A stretch of DNA of 64,000 nucleotides from Bacillus paramycoides (GTDB lineage: Bacteria; Bacillota; Bacilli; Bacillales; Bacillaceae_G): positions 62,001 through 126,000 of the forward strand of contig NZ_MAOI01000075.1 of NCBI RefSeq assembly GCF_001884235.1, read 5' to 3'. A program made the translations under genes and the position numbers. Each line of letters opens with the position of its first letter. The first letter of the stretch is position 1. This document shows positions 36,182 to 44,664 of this stretch, one piece after another. The notes under the pieces were generated by a model. The model was not told where the DNA came from, searched no databases, and worked only from the letters and a program-made list of their open reading frames with translations.

Positions 36182-36604
36182 ATGGATATGGCACATACTA
36201 CTACATCTATGACAATTTTTGCTTCACCTGAACAAGTATGGCAATTAATTGGAGGTTTCAACTCCCTTCCAGACTGGTTACCTTATATACCTAGCAGTAA
36301 AGTAACTGAAGGCGGTCGTGTACGTCATCTAGCTAATCCAGATGGTGATACGATTATAGAGCGCTTAGAAGTATTCAATGATAAGGAGCGCTACTACACG
36401 TATTCAATTATGAATGCACCATTCCCAGTCACTAATTATCAATCCACGATCCAGGTTAAAGAAGGTACTGAAAGTAACACATCGTTAGTAGAGTGGTCTG
36501 GTAATTTCACTCCTGTAGGGGTTAGTAATGAAGAGGCAATTAATCTGTTTCATGGAATCTACAACGATGGTCTGAAGGCATTGCAACAAGTATTTCTAGA
36601 TTGA
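36182..36604 (+). CDS. SRPBCC-family (START/Bet v1-like) protein
   Basis: 140 residues: TSMTIFASPEQVWQLIGGFNSLPDWLPYIPSSKVTEGGRVRHLAN and a DKERYYTYSIMNAPFPVTNYQST strand set, with a C-terminal helix (EEAINLFHGIYNDGLKALQQVF). This is the polyketide-cyclase/SRPBCC hydrophobic pocket fold; ligand unknown. The SD AAAGGAG is four bases from ATG 36182; the ATG two codons later is an alternative. It follows the aldo/keto reductase by 114 bases, probably in the same transcription unit. Confidence 0.85.
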   Translation: MDMAHTTTSMTIFASPEQVWQLIGGFNSLPDWLPYIPSSKVTEGGRVRHLANPDGDTIIERLEVFNDKERYYTYSIMNAPFPVTNYQSTIQVKEGTESNTSLVEWSGNFTPVGVSNEEAINLFHGIYNDGLKALQQVFLD

Positions 36605-36624
36605 TTCCTTTAAAAAGAAACCGT

Positions 36625-36654
36625 AAAAAGCAAAGCGATATCGCTTTGCTTTTT
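36625..36654. terminator. Convergent terminator
   Basis: AAAAAGCAAAGCGAT pairs with ATCGCTTTGCTTTTT and overlaps the end of the SGNH gene. Confidence 0.9.
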
Positions 36655-37219
36655 ATAAAATCCCTTTTAACTTTTCACCAATTAACTTCGCTAAATACTC
36701 ATAACCTTCCGGTCCAAAGTGTAATCCATCTTTTTCATCATCTTCTACGAAGCTTTTATAATTCGATTCTTGAATCATTTCAGCATACAAATTTAGAAAA
36801 TGACTTCCTGTTTCTTTCGCCACTTCCTCTACTACTTCTGCATACTGACCGAGTATTTTGTTTGTTCTATTATACTGTCTTTCTTCATCAACTGGTGCAG
36901 GACTAATGAGTAGTACTTTTTCTGATGAAATCTGATCCACAATCTTCTCTAAGTTTTCTTTGTATGCTTGTAATGGCACTTGAGCAAAAGAGACTGCATC
37001 ATTCGTACCTAGAAAAATTGTTACAAAGTCTGGTTTATATGATAATACATCCTCTTCAATACGTTTTAACGCATCAAATGTATTATCCCCTGGAATACCC
37101 GCATTAACTACCTTCAAATTAGGAAACACCTCTTGCAAACGTGGTGTTAATCTCGGCGTTCCATCGAAAAATATTTCATCAGCTGTAATACTATCACCAA
37201 AGCATACTAACGTTTTCAT
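36653..37219 (-). CDS. SGNH/GDSL-family hydrolase
   Basis: 188 residues, cytoplasmic (no signal peptide). Block I TLVCFGDSITADEIFF, block II VVNAGIPGDNTFDAL, block III IFLGTNDAVSF and block V DGLHFGPEGYEYLAKLI carry the Ser, Gly, Asn and Asp/His of the SGNH esterase fold. It would hydrolyse an ester or acyl group, e.g. a lysophospholipid or acylated sugar. It is followed downstream by nothing on the same strand; upstream 15 bases away is the MBL gene, so the two form an operon. Confidence 0.9.
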   Translation of the reverse strand: MKTLVCFGDSITADEIFFDGTPRLTPRLQEVFPNLKVVNAGIPGDNTFDALKRIEEDVLSYKPDFVTIFLGTNDAVSFAQVPLQAYKENLEKIVDQISSEKVLLISPAPVDEERQYNRTNKILGQYAEVVEEVAKETGSHFLNLYAEMIQESNYKSFVEDDEKDGLHFGPEGYEYLAKLIGEKLKGIL

Positions 37220-37234
37220 TAATCTAGCACTCCT

Positions 37235-38059
37235 TTACGTATGAAATAGCTTTCCTTCTATCGCTTTAATATATCTTTCCGCAGAACGTTCAACTGCCTC
37301 ATTTGCATTTTCTTTTACTACTCGGTGAAAAGCATTATATAGACGATTAAATTGTAACGGTTTCACTCGATTCGCCATTTCCTCAATTTTTCTCGCCGGT
37401 AATGGAATTAAGTTTGGATAGCTATACATGAAGCTCACCCACTGCTGATCCGCTACAACTTGAATAATATCACCTGTTAGTAAAATACCTTTCCCATCAT
37501 TTCCTTCTTTCCAATGTAATACAGAACCACCACTAAAATGTCCTCCGAGACGATGTACAGTTATTCCATCCGCTAATTGTAAAGACTCGCCAGACCAATA
37601 AATAATACGACTACTCGGGCGCATAACCCACTCTTTATCGTCTTCGTGTATATAAATTGGTACATCGAATGTTTCTGCCCATTCTACTTGGGTTGAATAA
37701 TAATGCGGATGAGATAGTGCAATCGCATCTAATCCGCCCCACTCTTTTATCTTCTCAATTGTCGTTTCATCTAAATAAGTAATACAATCCCATAGTAAAC
37801 GATACGATTCCGTTTTTACTACATATCCCGTTTGACCGATCGCAAATTCTGGTTTTGTCGTAATACTATAAAGCCCATTTTCTTCTTCTATAATTTCATT
37901 TTTATATGTATCACTAGTTTGCAAGTTTTCTAAAGTCGTCCAAGACTGCCCTTTCGGATTAATATATTGTCTCTCCTCATCACAAATAAGACAACTTACC
38001 GGTTCCTCTACACTCGCTGCATACTGAACGCCACACGTTGTACAAACGAAATTTTTCAT
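37235..38059 (-). CDS. MBL-fold hydrolase with N-terminal zinc ribbon
   Basis: 274 residues. The first ~30 hold a rubredoxin-like C-x2-C...C-x2-C pair (VCTTCGVQY, SCLICDEE), then a metallo-beta-lactamase-like domain with LSHPHYYSTQVEW (His ligand H-x-H-like), GGHFSGGSVLHW and LLTGDIIQVV. The canonical HxHxDH is reduced, so catalytic metal binding may differ. It is probably a hydrolase or oxidoreductase of unknown substrate. It precedes the SGNH gene by 15 bases. Confidence 0.8.
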   Translation of the reverse strand: MKNFVCTTCGVQYAASVEEPVSCLICDEERQYINPKGQSWTTLENLQTSDTYKNEIIEEENGLYSITTKPEFAIGQTGYVVKTESYRLLWDCITYLDETTIEKIKEWGGLDAIALSHPHYYSTQVEWAETFDVPIYIHEDDKEWVMRPSSRIIYWSGESLQLADGITVHRLGGHFSGGSVLHWKEGNDGKGILLTGDIIQVVADQQWVSFMYSYPNLIPLPARKIEEMANRVKPLQFNRLYNAFHRVVKENANEAVERSAERYIKAIEGKLFHT

Positions 38060-38106
38060 AGTTATTCTCCTATCCCTAAAGTTTTATTAAGCTGATAATT
38101 GATATA

Positions 38107-38943
38107 CTAAATCTCATTCATCCAATAACGCCAAGCTACTAAGTAATCTTCTAAATCTTTCGGGTGGTGCCTTAAACACGTATCTATACGCAAAAATAAA
38201 CCTATTATTATTTCTTCGTATAATTCCTTATCTCTTTTATGAAATACACATTGTTTCATCACATATTGAATTGTTTCTTTCGTTAAATCTTCCGGAGTCG
38301 AACAAAACGCGTATATTAAATCGTATATAGGATTTCCTAAGACTGGTAAAGGATCTATCACACCATATAACTTATTATCTCGAAATATAAAGTTATGGAA
38401 TCCAAGATCACCATGTAATAAAAACGGCCTATCTATTCCAGTACCTCTTTTTGGACTATTTACAAGTGTAAGAACAAGCTGATGTTCTTCATCACTTATG
38501 TACTGCCTCAAATTTTCACGAGCTTCCATTACATTTGTTAATAAAAACTCTGTCCAAGATTGAACCAGACTATCTTTCCATCCCCATCCATCTACCTTTG
38601 GAACTATTTCATACGTATTAATTACTTCTTTTACAAGTGTACAAAGTGTGCTCCTCTTATGCCCAAGTTCGCACGAAGTAGTCCCTACAAGAAAGGAATA
38701 CACAATATATCTATTTAAAGGTTCCTTATACAAAAGCTTTGAAAATAAAGTATTCCCTTCATAAAAAGAAAGAAAATCAGCTTCTTCACGTATCACTTCC
38801 GATTTATTCAACTTTACAACATATTTTCCGCCCAACAAATATACTGCACTTGTCGTTCCTCCGTTCAACACTTTAATACTTTTCGGATAATGTGAAATAA
38901 CCTTCTCATTAACTAGTTGTTCAACGATTATTGAAATGTCCAT
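38107..38943 (-). CDS. Aminoglycoside-phosphotransferase-family (APH-fold) kinase
   Basis: The ATG at 38943 follows GGGTGGGAG; fifteen upstream codons lack an SD. The 278-residue protein has an APH fold: the N-lobe VLNGGTTSAVYLLGGKYVVKLNK, the Brenner motif FLLHGDLGFHNFIF and the DFG-like VIDPLPV segment. The replacement of the catalytic motif DxD by the GVIDP form is common in non-resistance APH-like kinases. Substrate unknown; I see no sign that it confers antibiotic resistance. Stands beside the NUDIX gene, same strand. Confidence 0.8.
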   Translation of the reverse strand: MDISIIVEQLVNEKVISHYPKSIKVLNGGTTSAVYLLGGKYVVKLNKSEVIREEADFLSFYEGNTLFSKLLYKEPLNRYIVYSFLVGTTSCELGHKRSTLCTLVKEVINTYEIVPKVDGWGWKDSLVQSWTEFLLTNVMEARENLRQYISDEEHQLVLTLVNSPKRGTGIDRPFLLHGDLGFHNFIFRDNKLYGVIDPLPVLGNPIYDLIYAFCSTPEDLTKETIQYVMKQCVFHKRDKELYEEIIIGLFLRIDTCLRHHPKDLEDYLVAWRYWMNEI

Positions 38944-39054
38944 TTCTCCCACCCTTAATTCCGAAGATGCCCTCAATTCAAAAGACACCCTTACTATTAT
39001 TTGACAAATATAAAGAAAAACCTCCTAAAATCTTAATATAACAAAGATTGATTT

Positions 39055-39546
39055 TTATTTTATTAAGACTGCCTCTTTCAATATTTCATCACATAATTCA
39101 TTCCATTTATGATAAAGCGATGCGACTTCTTCAACTCTAATAAACATCCTGTTATCGGACTCATATTCACCATTAAACTCATATACTTCGGTTATATCCA
39201 TTCGATAGAACGGCTGATATCCTACTTTCGGATACGGGCTATCTGCATTCCAATTTGGATTATCACTATGATCAACGATAATATATCCAAGTAAAGTGCA
39301 TTCTCCTTTTACATACCCTTCTTCCCACGCTTCTCTTTTAAAACATTCTTCTGGTAGCTCCCCTTCCTCTATATGTCCACCAGGAAAGTCCCAACCACGC
39401 TGCTCATGGTCTATTAATAAAACCATATTATTATGAAAACAAAAACCGTGAACACTCGTAATTCTATTGTATTCTGGCAATATACCATCTTTTTTCCACG
39501 TTAACTTCACTTTTGATTCCCCATAATTTGCGTATATAGTTACCAT
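39055..39546 (-). CDS. NUDIX hydrolase
   Basis: The ATG at 39546 follows GGAGTGAGG; it sits five bases after the stop of the Nif3-like gene. The 163-residue product contains a full Nudix box: GGHIEEGELPEECFKREAWEEGYV (GX5EX7REUXEEXGU). It would hydrolyse a nucleoside diphosphate derivative. Position directly after the Nif3-like gene indicates co-transcription. Confidence 0.92.
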   Translation of the reverse strand: MVTIYANYGESKVKLTWKKDGILPEYNRITSVHGFCFHNNMVLLIDHEQRGWDFPGGHIEEGELPEECFKREAWEEGYVKGECTLLGYIIVDHSDNPNWNADSPYPKVGYQPFYRMDITEVYEFNGEYESDNRMFIRVEEVASLYHKWNELCDEILKEAVLIK

Positions 39547-39551
39547 TTTCC

Positions 39552-40301
39552 TCACTCCAAATGCTCTTCATTTAATCTCGTAATTTCTATTGCACAATCT
39601 CTTTCTTTTAATTTGCGAGCTAAACTTTCTACACCAAATACTTCTGTAAATGTGTGACTACCTACAATTAAATTAATCCCCTTAAATTTCGCATGTTGCA
39701 CTGTATATAATGTTTTTTCTCCTGTTATGTACGTATCACAGCCTTTTGCTAGTGCACGCTCAATAAGATTTGTATTGTTCCCTGCACCCGTTAAAATCGC
39801 AATTCGTTTCACTGGTCTATCGTGATTTTCCCAACTCTTCACACTCTCTTCCATTTTCTCTTCAAGTTTTTCAACTAAGTTTGAAAATGGAATCGCTTCT
39901 TCATATTCTCCTATTCCCGGTAGCTCTTCTTCCTCATAGGTGGAATATTCCAGTATTGTATCTATCCCAATTTCTTTAAACAACGACGTACACGTGCCAA
40001 ACTTTACGAAATCTAACGGCAAATGAATCCAAAAATGATTCATTTCATATTGTTTTAATTTCTGAATACAAGCCTCTTCCATACCGAATAAAAATCTCCA
40101 CGGTGCATGATGTGTAAGTATCATATCGACACCATTTCTGTATGCTTCTTCAATTGTTTCTAGCGTCAAATTTGTTGTGTAACCTATTTTGTGAAATTCC
40201 TCTTTACTTATGTGAGTAAAACCATACTCATCATCACCGTATTTATTAAGGTGTTCTTCAAAAAGTGATGTAATATGTTCATTAAACTGCGTTATATTCA
40301 T
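39552..40301 (-). CDS. Nif3-like (DUF34) dinuclear-metal protein
   Basis: The ATG at 40301 (MNITQFNEHITSL) is eight bases after AAAGGAG; two upstream ATGs are too close to it. 249 residues with metal-ligand motifs DMILTHHAPW and GSHTFTEVFG, and TGAGNN, as in the GTP-cyclohydrolase-I-like Nif3 family that forms toroidal hexamers. This is a short version lacking the inserted PII-like domain. Its function is not established. First gene of a unit with the NUDIX hydrolase. Confidence 0.82.
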   Translation of the reverse strand: MNITQFNEHITSLFEEHLNKYGDDEYGFTHISKEEFHKIGYTTNLTLETIEEAYRNGVDMILTHHAPWRFLFGMEEACIQKLKQYEMNHFWIHLPLDFVKFGTCTSLFKEIGIDTILEYSTYEEEELPGIGEYEEAIPFSNLVEKLEEKMEESVKSWENHDRPVKRIAILTGAGNNTNLIERALAKGCDTYITGEKTLYTVQHAKFKGINLIVGSHTFTEVFGVESLARKLKERDCAIEITRLNEEHLE

Positions 40302-40385
40302 TTTCATTTCTCCTTTCATTTACTTTTATATTTCATAAATAAGGAAATACTAAATAACAACGTTACATACATATAGGAGGACATT

Positions 40386-40595
40386 ATGAAACCAGAATTT
40401 TTAAAAGCTATACATGAAGCGATTGGAAATGTCGAACATATTCATATAGAAGAAAGTGGTGCAGATAGTTTACTCATTCACCATGATGATGCACAGCAAT
40501 TAAAACAAGTCGCTGAAACATTAGAAAATAACAATTTCCGCTCTACTTTAAGAACAACAGGAGACGCTTCGTATATTGAAGTATTGAACAGATAA
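40386..40595 (+). CDS. Hypothetical 69-residue protein
   Basis: Good SD (TAGGAGG) and ATG. The product (MKPEFLKAIHEAIGNVEHI..., then HIEESGADSLLIHHDD...) is acidic and looks like a small alpha/beta fold with no membrane segment or signal. I do not recognise the family. It is divergent from the Nif3-like gene and followed by its own terminator. Confidence 0.7.
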   Translation: MKPEFLKAIHEAIGNVEHIHIEESGADSLLIHHDDAQQLKQVAETLENNNFRSTLRTTGDASYIEVLNR

Positions 40596-40597
40596 GG

Positions 40598-40621
40598 AAG
40601 CCGGCTATACGACCGGCTTTT
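40598..40621 (+). terminator. Terminator after the 69-residue gene
   Basis: AAGCCGG pairs with CCGGCTT followed by a T-run. Confidence 0.8.
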
Positions 40622-40626
40622 CTCTT

Positions 40627-41067
40627 TTAAATTGAAACTTCAAACTCCTTCACATACACAGCAGTTCCAGCAATATCTATTTGTAACTTCTCATTTTCTA
40701 CATCTTTCGTTACATAAACCGTTACACGACCATCTTTATTTATTTCCTGTCCCTGCTCAACAATTAACTCCAATTCATGATCAAACTCTTTCTCCAAATA
40801 CGTCACATAATAGGCTCCCATTACACCTGAAGCCGTTCCTGTCACTGGATCTTCAATTGTTCCAGAATAAGGTGATGAAAAATGACGACCGTGCATTTTT
40901 GCTTCTGCATCATATGTTTCTATGCAAAGTGGATGAATAGAGACATTTGGTATTTCTTTTAATACCGATGGAAATTCATCATTTTTGATGGAACAACCAT
41001 TTTTCAGAAATACTTTTACTAGCTGTAACCCTAATCCACGATTTCCACCTGTAATAAGGACTCTCAT
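40627..41067 (-). CDS. Fusion of SDR N-terminus and PhzF C-terminus (probable deletion product)
   Basis: 146 residues. The first ~25 ([18 protein letters not shown]) are the Rossmann start of a short-chain dehydrogenase, TGxxxGxG. From about residue 32 the sequence becomes a PhzF-type isomerase/epimerase C-terminus, with [50 protein letters not shown]. Neither half is complete: the SDR lacks its catalytic YxxxK, and PhzF its N-terminal half with the catalytic Glu. A deletion has probably joined two genes. It overlaps the GNAT stop by ATGA, so it is still in an operon. Function is unlikely. Confidence 0.85.
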   Translation of the reverse strand: MRVLITGGNRGLGLQLVKVFLKNGCSIKNDEFPSVLKEIPNVSIHPLCIETYDAEAKMHGRHFSSPYSGTIEDPVTGTASGVMGAYYVTYLEKEFDHELELIVEQGQEINKDGRVTVYVTKDVENEKLQIDIAGTAVYVKEFEVSI

Positions 41068-41627
41068 ATATCCATCTCCTTATTTTTATAATAAATAAGA
41101 AAATCTGCCCACTTACCATTTTCAAGAGAAAAAGCCTTTCTCTTACATTCAAAGGAAAATCCTGCTCTTTCTGCAAGACGAACGGATGGCTCATTATCAA
41201 GATTTATATGTAATTCGATTCTATGAAATTGAAGACTATTAAAAAATAACGGTAGTGCAGCTTTTACACTTTCTACTCCGTATCCATTTTTCCAATATTG
41301 ATTATGAATAGAGTAGCCCATCATTGCCCATTGATAGTCCATACGTAAAATTTTTATAAGTTCTAGCTTTCCAATATTGGCGCCATCTTCTTTCTGAAAA
41401 ATACCTAGAACGTACATTTCATCCCGTCGTGCCGCCTCATCAAATCCTCTTATCCACTCCGTGAACCATTCTTTTGTTGAAGATGACATGTCATGATAGC
41501 CATCATCGTATTTATATTGAGATGGTAACCTCTTATTGAATCCATCTAACCAACTTTCATAATCCTCTTTTTGAAATGGACGAATAATAAGTCTCTCTGT
41601 CTCTACTTGTAATAGTGGCAGCTTCAT
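41064..41627 (-). CDS. GNAT acetyltransferase (RimJ/RimL-like)
   Basis: 187 residues. [22 protein letters not shown] at the start is the RimL-type entry; the acetyl-CoA-binding region is [53 protein letters not shown]. Probably N-acetylates a protein N-terminus or a small amine. It translationally overlaps the SDR-PhzF fusion downstream (stop TGA inside ATGA). The start ATG follows GGAAGAG. Confidence 0.88.
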   Translation of the reverse strand: MKLPLLQVETERLIIRPFQKEDYESWLDGFNKRLPSQYKYDDGYHDMSSSTKEWFTEWIRGFDEAARRDEMYVLGIFQKEDGANIGKLELIKILRMDYQWAMMGYSIHNQYWKNGYGVESVKAALPLFFNSLQFHRIELHINLDNEPSVRLAERAGFSFECKRKAFSLENGKWADFLIYYKNKEMDI

Positions 41628-41720
41628 TTATATCTCTTCCCTCAATTATTAATTGAATATTCTTTATCATCTTACACAAAATACAAAATCTAGTAAATTA
41701 TTATGTTCTTTATACACAAA

Positions 41721-41751
41721 AATCCAGTTATGCTTTGTACATAACTGGATT
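41721..41751. terminator. Terminator downstream of the AMP-ligase gene
   Basis: AATCCAGTTATG pairs with CATAACTGGATT around CTTTGTA. T-runs on both sides are weak. Confidence 0.6.
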
Positions 41752-41771
41752 CCTCATCGTTTAATCATTTT

Positions 41772-43274
41772 TTATTTTACAAGTACAATTCCTCTTAATT
41801 CCCTCTTCAACACTTTCCCTAAAGCGTTTTTCGGTAATTCGTCCATAAATACAACTTCTGGTATTTTATAATTTGCTAGTTTTCTTTTACAATGTTGAAT
41901 AATTTCTTCTTCTGTTAAAGATGTTTTAATGTCTTTTACAGTGTAAGCTGTTGGAATCTCCCCCCAAAAGTCATTTGGGACTCCAACTACTGCAACTTCT
42001 AGAACACCATTTATTTCATGAATTACATCCTCTACTTGATCTGGATATACATTGTCACCACCGTGCACGATAACATCTTTATATCTTCCCATAATATGTA
42101 GGAATCCATCATCATCTATCATACCGGCATCACCCATGTTAAACCAATTATCTTTCACTACCTTCTCTGTCGCCTTTTCGTTGTTCCAATATCCTTTAAA
42201 CATGTAAGGACTTCTTACGTGGATCTCTCCAATTTCATTCGTTGCTAATTCATCACCCGTTTCTGGATGAACAATTTTTAACTCTACATGTTTAAGTGTT
42301 TTCCCTACAGAAGACATTTTTTCTTTTCCCATATTTGGATGCCATGAGGTTACTACCCAACCTTCTGTACTACCGTAGCCTTGCACCATATATATTCCTT
42401 TTTCCATATATTTTTGAATGAGCGTTTCTGGTACTTTTGTACCACCGCTTTGTGCTACTTTCAAAGTCGAAATGTTACGCTCTTTTTTATTAAGTTCATC
42501 AAGCATATAACTATAAACAGCTGGGAACGCAAGCATCGTAGTAACTTTCTCTTCTTCAATCTTATCCCAAATAAGAGTAGGATTCGAATCAGCTAAGAAG
42601 ATCATCGTAATGCCATGATAAATACAATTTAAAATAGAAAGCACGCCACTCATATGAAACAATGGGTGCACTGATAAAAAGCGTTCACCTGCTGGAATTT
42701 CTCTTTGCCCCGCAATCTCAGTAAAATACTGGTGTAAGTTTTTATGACCAATTACACATGCTTTTGCCTGTCCAGTCGTTCCTGAAGTAAATAAGTAAAT
42801 GGCATCATCATCTTCATGAACTTCCACATTCGGCTCTGTTATTGACTGACCTTGTAATTTTAATTCAAATGAGCCAAAGCCTTCTTCTGTCGTTTCAATT
42901 ACATAAGGAATTTCTTTAACTGCATCAATCTTTAATATAACTTCACTAAATTTATCATCAATAACTAATACTTTTAATTTCGCTTCTTTTACAATCGTTT
43001 CTAATTCATAAGCAGTAAGCTGATGATTTAATGGAATAAATACCGCTCCAACTTTTAAGCTCGCCATCATAACGCTTGGAAACGGGTGATTATTTTTGCA
43101 TAAGATCCCTATGCGATCCCCTCTCTGCACACCGTTATGTAACAAGTAATGTGCAAGCTGATTTACTCGTTCATTATATTGCTGAAACGAATATTTTTTC
43201 TCTCCCCCTACAAGCGCTTCCAAATTAGGTGATTGCATTGCTCTTTTTTGTAATAATTGTCGCATCGTTCTCAA
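41772..43274 (-). CDS. AMP-dependent acyl-CoA ligase/synthetase
   Basis: 500 residues of the ANL superfamily. Motifs: P-loop YLFTSGTTGQAKAC, A5-type GYGSTEGWVV, A8 hinge GRYKDVIVHGGDNVYPDQVED, and C-terminal KNALGKVLKREL with the catalytic lysine. It activates a carboxylic acid as acyl-AMP and transfers it to CoA; similarity to medium/long-chain ligases (YhfL, LcfB). The TTG start at 43274 follows GGGGAG at six bases; the ATG three codons later is a weaker choice. It is alone, with a hairpin after the stop. Confidence 0.9.
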   Translation of the reverse strand: MRTMRQLLQKRAMQSPNLEALVGGEKKYSFQQYNERVNQLAHYLLHNGVQRGDRIGILCKNNHPFPSVMMASLKVGAVFIPLNHQLTAYELETIVKEAKLKVLVIDDKFSEVILKIDAVKEIPYVIETTEEGFGSFELKLQGQSITEPNVEVHEDDDAIYLFTSGTTGQAKACVIGHKNLHQYFTEIAGQREIPAGERFLSVHPLFHMSGVLSILNCIYHGITMIFLADSNPTLIWDKIEEEKVTTMLAFPAVYSYMLDELNKKERNISTLKVAQSGGTKVPETLIQKYMEKGIYMVQGYGSTEGWVVTSWHPNMGKEKMSSVGKTLKHVELKIVHPETGDELATNEIGEIHVRSPYMFKGYWNNEKATEKVVKDNWFNMGDAGMIDDDGFLHIMGRYKDVIVHGGDNVYPDQVEDVIHEINGVLEVAVVGVPNDFWGEIPTAYTVKDIKTSLTEEEIIQHCKRKLANYKIPEVVFMDELPKNALGKVLKRELRGIVLVK

Positions 43275-43372
43275 GTGAAACTCCCCTTTATATATGTTAG
43301 GTTTTTTATTTTACCAAATTAATTATTAATACACTAAAGATTACACTTAGTGAATATAAAACAAATAAAAAA

Positions 43373-43401
43373 TAGCCATCTACTTAACAAGTAAATGGCT
43401 A
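43373..43401. terminator. Terminator after the NAD(P)H oxidoreductase gene
   Basis: TAGCCAT-C-TACTT pairs with AAGTA-A-ATGGCTA with one mismatch. Confidence 0.6.
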
Positions 43402-43408
43402 GTTCCCC

Positions 43409-43942
43409 TTATATATTAGAATACTCCTTATTCATCACATATTGCGCATACTCAGGTGCACTTTTATTAATTTCTTCATCACTTAGTTTATATTCCGCAC
43501 CATATAAATAAAATGATGGTATAAATTCCATTCCTGTATATAAGCATGTCGCGTGAAATGGTTTCGTCAACTCATCCATCGTAATTCCGCTATTTTTATA
43601 GTCTTTTTCTAATCCACCTATAGAAATAGCTACACCAAACTCTTTCCCCTTCACTTTATCCCCTTTAGATCCGTAAGCAAATCCATATGTTAATACATCA
43701 TCGAACCATTTTTTTAATAATGGTGGTGAGCTATACCAGTAGAGCGGAAATTGAAATATAAATCGATCGTGTTCTACTAACAACTTTTGTTCTTCTTCAA
43801 CATTAAACTCCCAATTTGGTGCCACTTTATATAGTTCATGTACCGTTATTTCATCCGAATATTTCTCAAGTTCTTCTACCCATCTTTTATTAATTCGAGA
43901 CTTTTCAATATCAGGATGTGCTACAATTACAAGTGTTTTCAT
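43409..43942 (-). CDS. NAD(P)H-dependent oxidoreductase, flavodoxin-like
   Basis: 177 residues. MKTLVIVAHPDIEKSRINKRW is the flavodoxin-like N-terminus of the NQO/KefF/MdaB family, with FQFPLYWYSSPPLLKKWFDDVLTYGFAYG covering the FMN region. It reduces quinones or azo compounds using NAD(P)H. The divergent gene is HxlR-type, and a 39-bp operator-like element lies between them, so this enzyme is the natural target of that regulator. Confidence 0.9.
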   Translation of the reverse strand: MKTLVIVAHPDIEKSRINKRWVEELEKYSDEITVHELYKVAPNWEFNVEEEQKLLVEHDRFIFQFPLYWYSSPPLLKKWFDDVLTYGFAYGSKGDKVKGKEFGVAISIGGLEKDYKNSGITMDELTKPFHATCLYTGMEFIPSFYLYGAEYKLSDEEINKSAPEYAQYVMNKEYSNI

Positions 43943-44013
43943 ATATTTTCTTCCCCCTTATAAATAATTCAAACCCTTTAGTATTAGTATGAATGAGTCA
44001 CATATAATTGGAA

Positions 44014-44052
44014 AGTACGTACTTTCAAGTGCTATAGGAACCTTAAAGTACC
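44014..44052 (+). repeat. HxlR-type operator-like repeat, copy 13
   Basis: AGTACGTACTTTCAAGTGCT then ATAGGAACCTTAAAGTACC. It lies within the short divergent region between the oxidoreductase and hxlR genes, covering the hxlR promoter and close to both starts. Confidence 0.85.
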
Positions 44053-44066
44053 TTTGGAGGTGTTAT

Positions 44067-44390
44067 ATGAATCAAAATGATGATTGTCCAATCGCAACGA
44101 CACTCGAAGTAATCGGTGGAAAATGGAAAGTTCATATATTATGTGTTTTGATGGATGGAAAAATGCGAACGAATGAAATAAAACGAGAAATCCCAAACAT
44201 TACGCAAAAAGTTCTTACACAACAACTTCGGCAACTTGAAGCTGATGGAATTATCCATCGTACTGTATATCAAGAAGTACCACCAAAGGTTGAGTACACA
44301 ATAAGCGAATATGGAAAATCTTTAATGCAAATTATGGATGAACTATTTGAATGGGGAAAAGATCATCAGATCAAAAGATTAAATGAATAA
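44067..44390 (+). CDS. HxlR-family regulator, divergent from a quinone reductase-like gene
   Basis: The ATG at 44067 follows TGGAGGTG; a longer frame runs through the operator region and is rejected. 107 residues: CPIATTLEVIGGKWKVHILCVLMDGKMRTNEIKREIPNITQKVLTQQLRQLEADGI. A Cys at residue 8 (DDCPIA) is in the position of the conserved sensor Cys of YodB/HypR-type proteins. It probably represses the divergent oxidoreductase until quinones or disulphides modify the Cys. It is the only HxlR here with that N-terminal Cys. Confidence 0.92.
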   Translation: MNQNDDCPIATTLEVIGGKWKVHILCVLMDGKMRTNEIKREIPNITQKVLTQQLRQLEADGIIHRTVYQEVPPKVEYTISEYGKSLMQIMDELFEWGKDHQIKRLNE

Positions 44391-44664
44391 AAGAACTTTC
44401 CAAACTTTATTACATCTTTTTATGACAAGAATTCTTCTGAAACTTTATAATAGAGTACTGTAACATGCCATTAACCTAAAGTTGTAAATCCCCCAAAATG
44501 GAAAACTTGTATATTTATCGTTTTTTGGGGTAACTTGTTTTCTTAAGTTGCTGGACTGTGGATGTACCCCCACATCCACCAAGCTAAGAAGATAGCAACC
44601 CCAAAAAATAATTAAAAGATGAAATTTTTATAAGGCTTCGTCTATAAATACTACATTTTCCTCA
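44391..44664. other. Intergenic region with nested hairpin
   Basis: No gene. 44521-44608 can fold into a long nested stem (see separate entry). 44640-44664 is the 3' flank of the next minus-strand gene. Confidence 0.6.
44521..44608. repeat. 88-base nested palindromic element
   Basis: An 11-bp outer stem (TTTTTTGGGGT with ACCCCAAAAAA) encloses TTCTTA/TAAGAA and a perfect GTGGATGT/ACATCCAC stem with a 6-base loop. It has no start codon or U-tract, and could be a structured RNA or a mobile palindromic repeat such as the bcr family of B. cereus; the sequence was not matched to any. Confidence 0.6.

Noticed and set aside
38107-38943. APH-family gene as an antibiotic resistance determinant
   Set aside because: Only the kinase fold is visible; no resistance-type signature or mobile context. 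Many chromosomal APH-like kinases have other roles.
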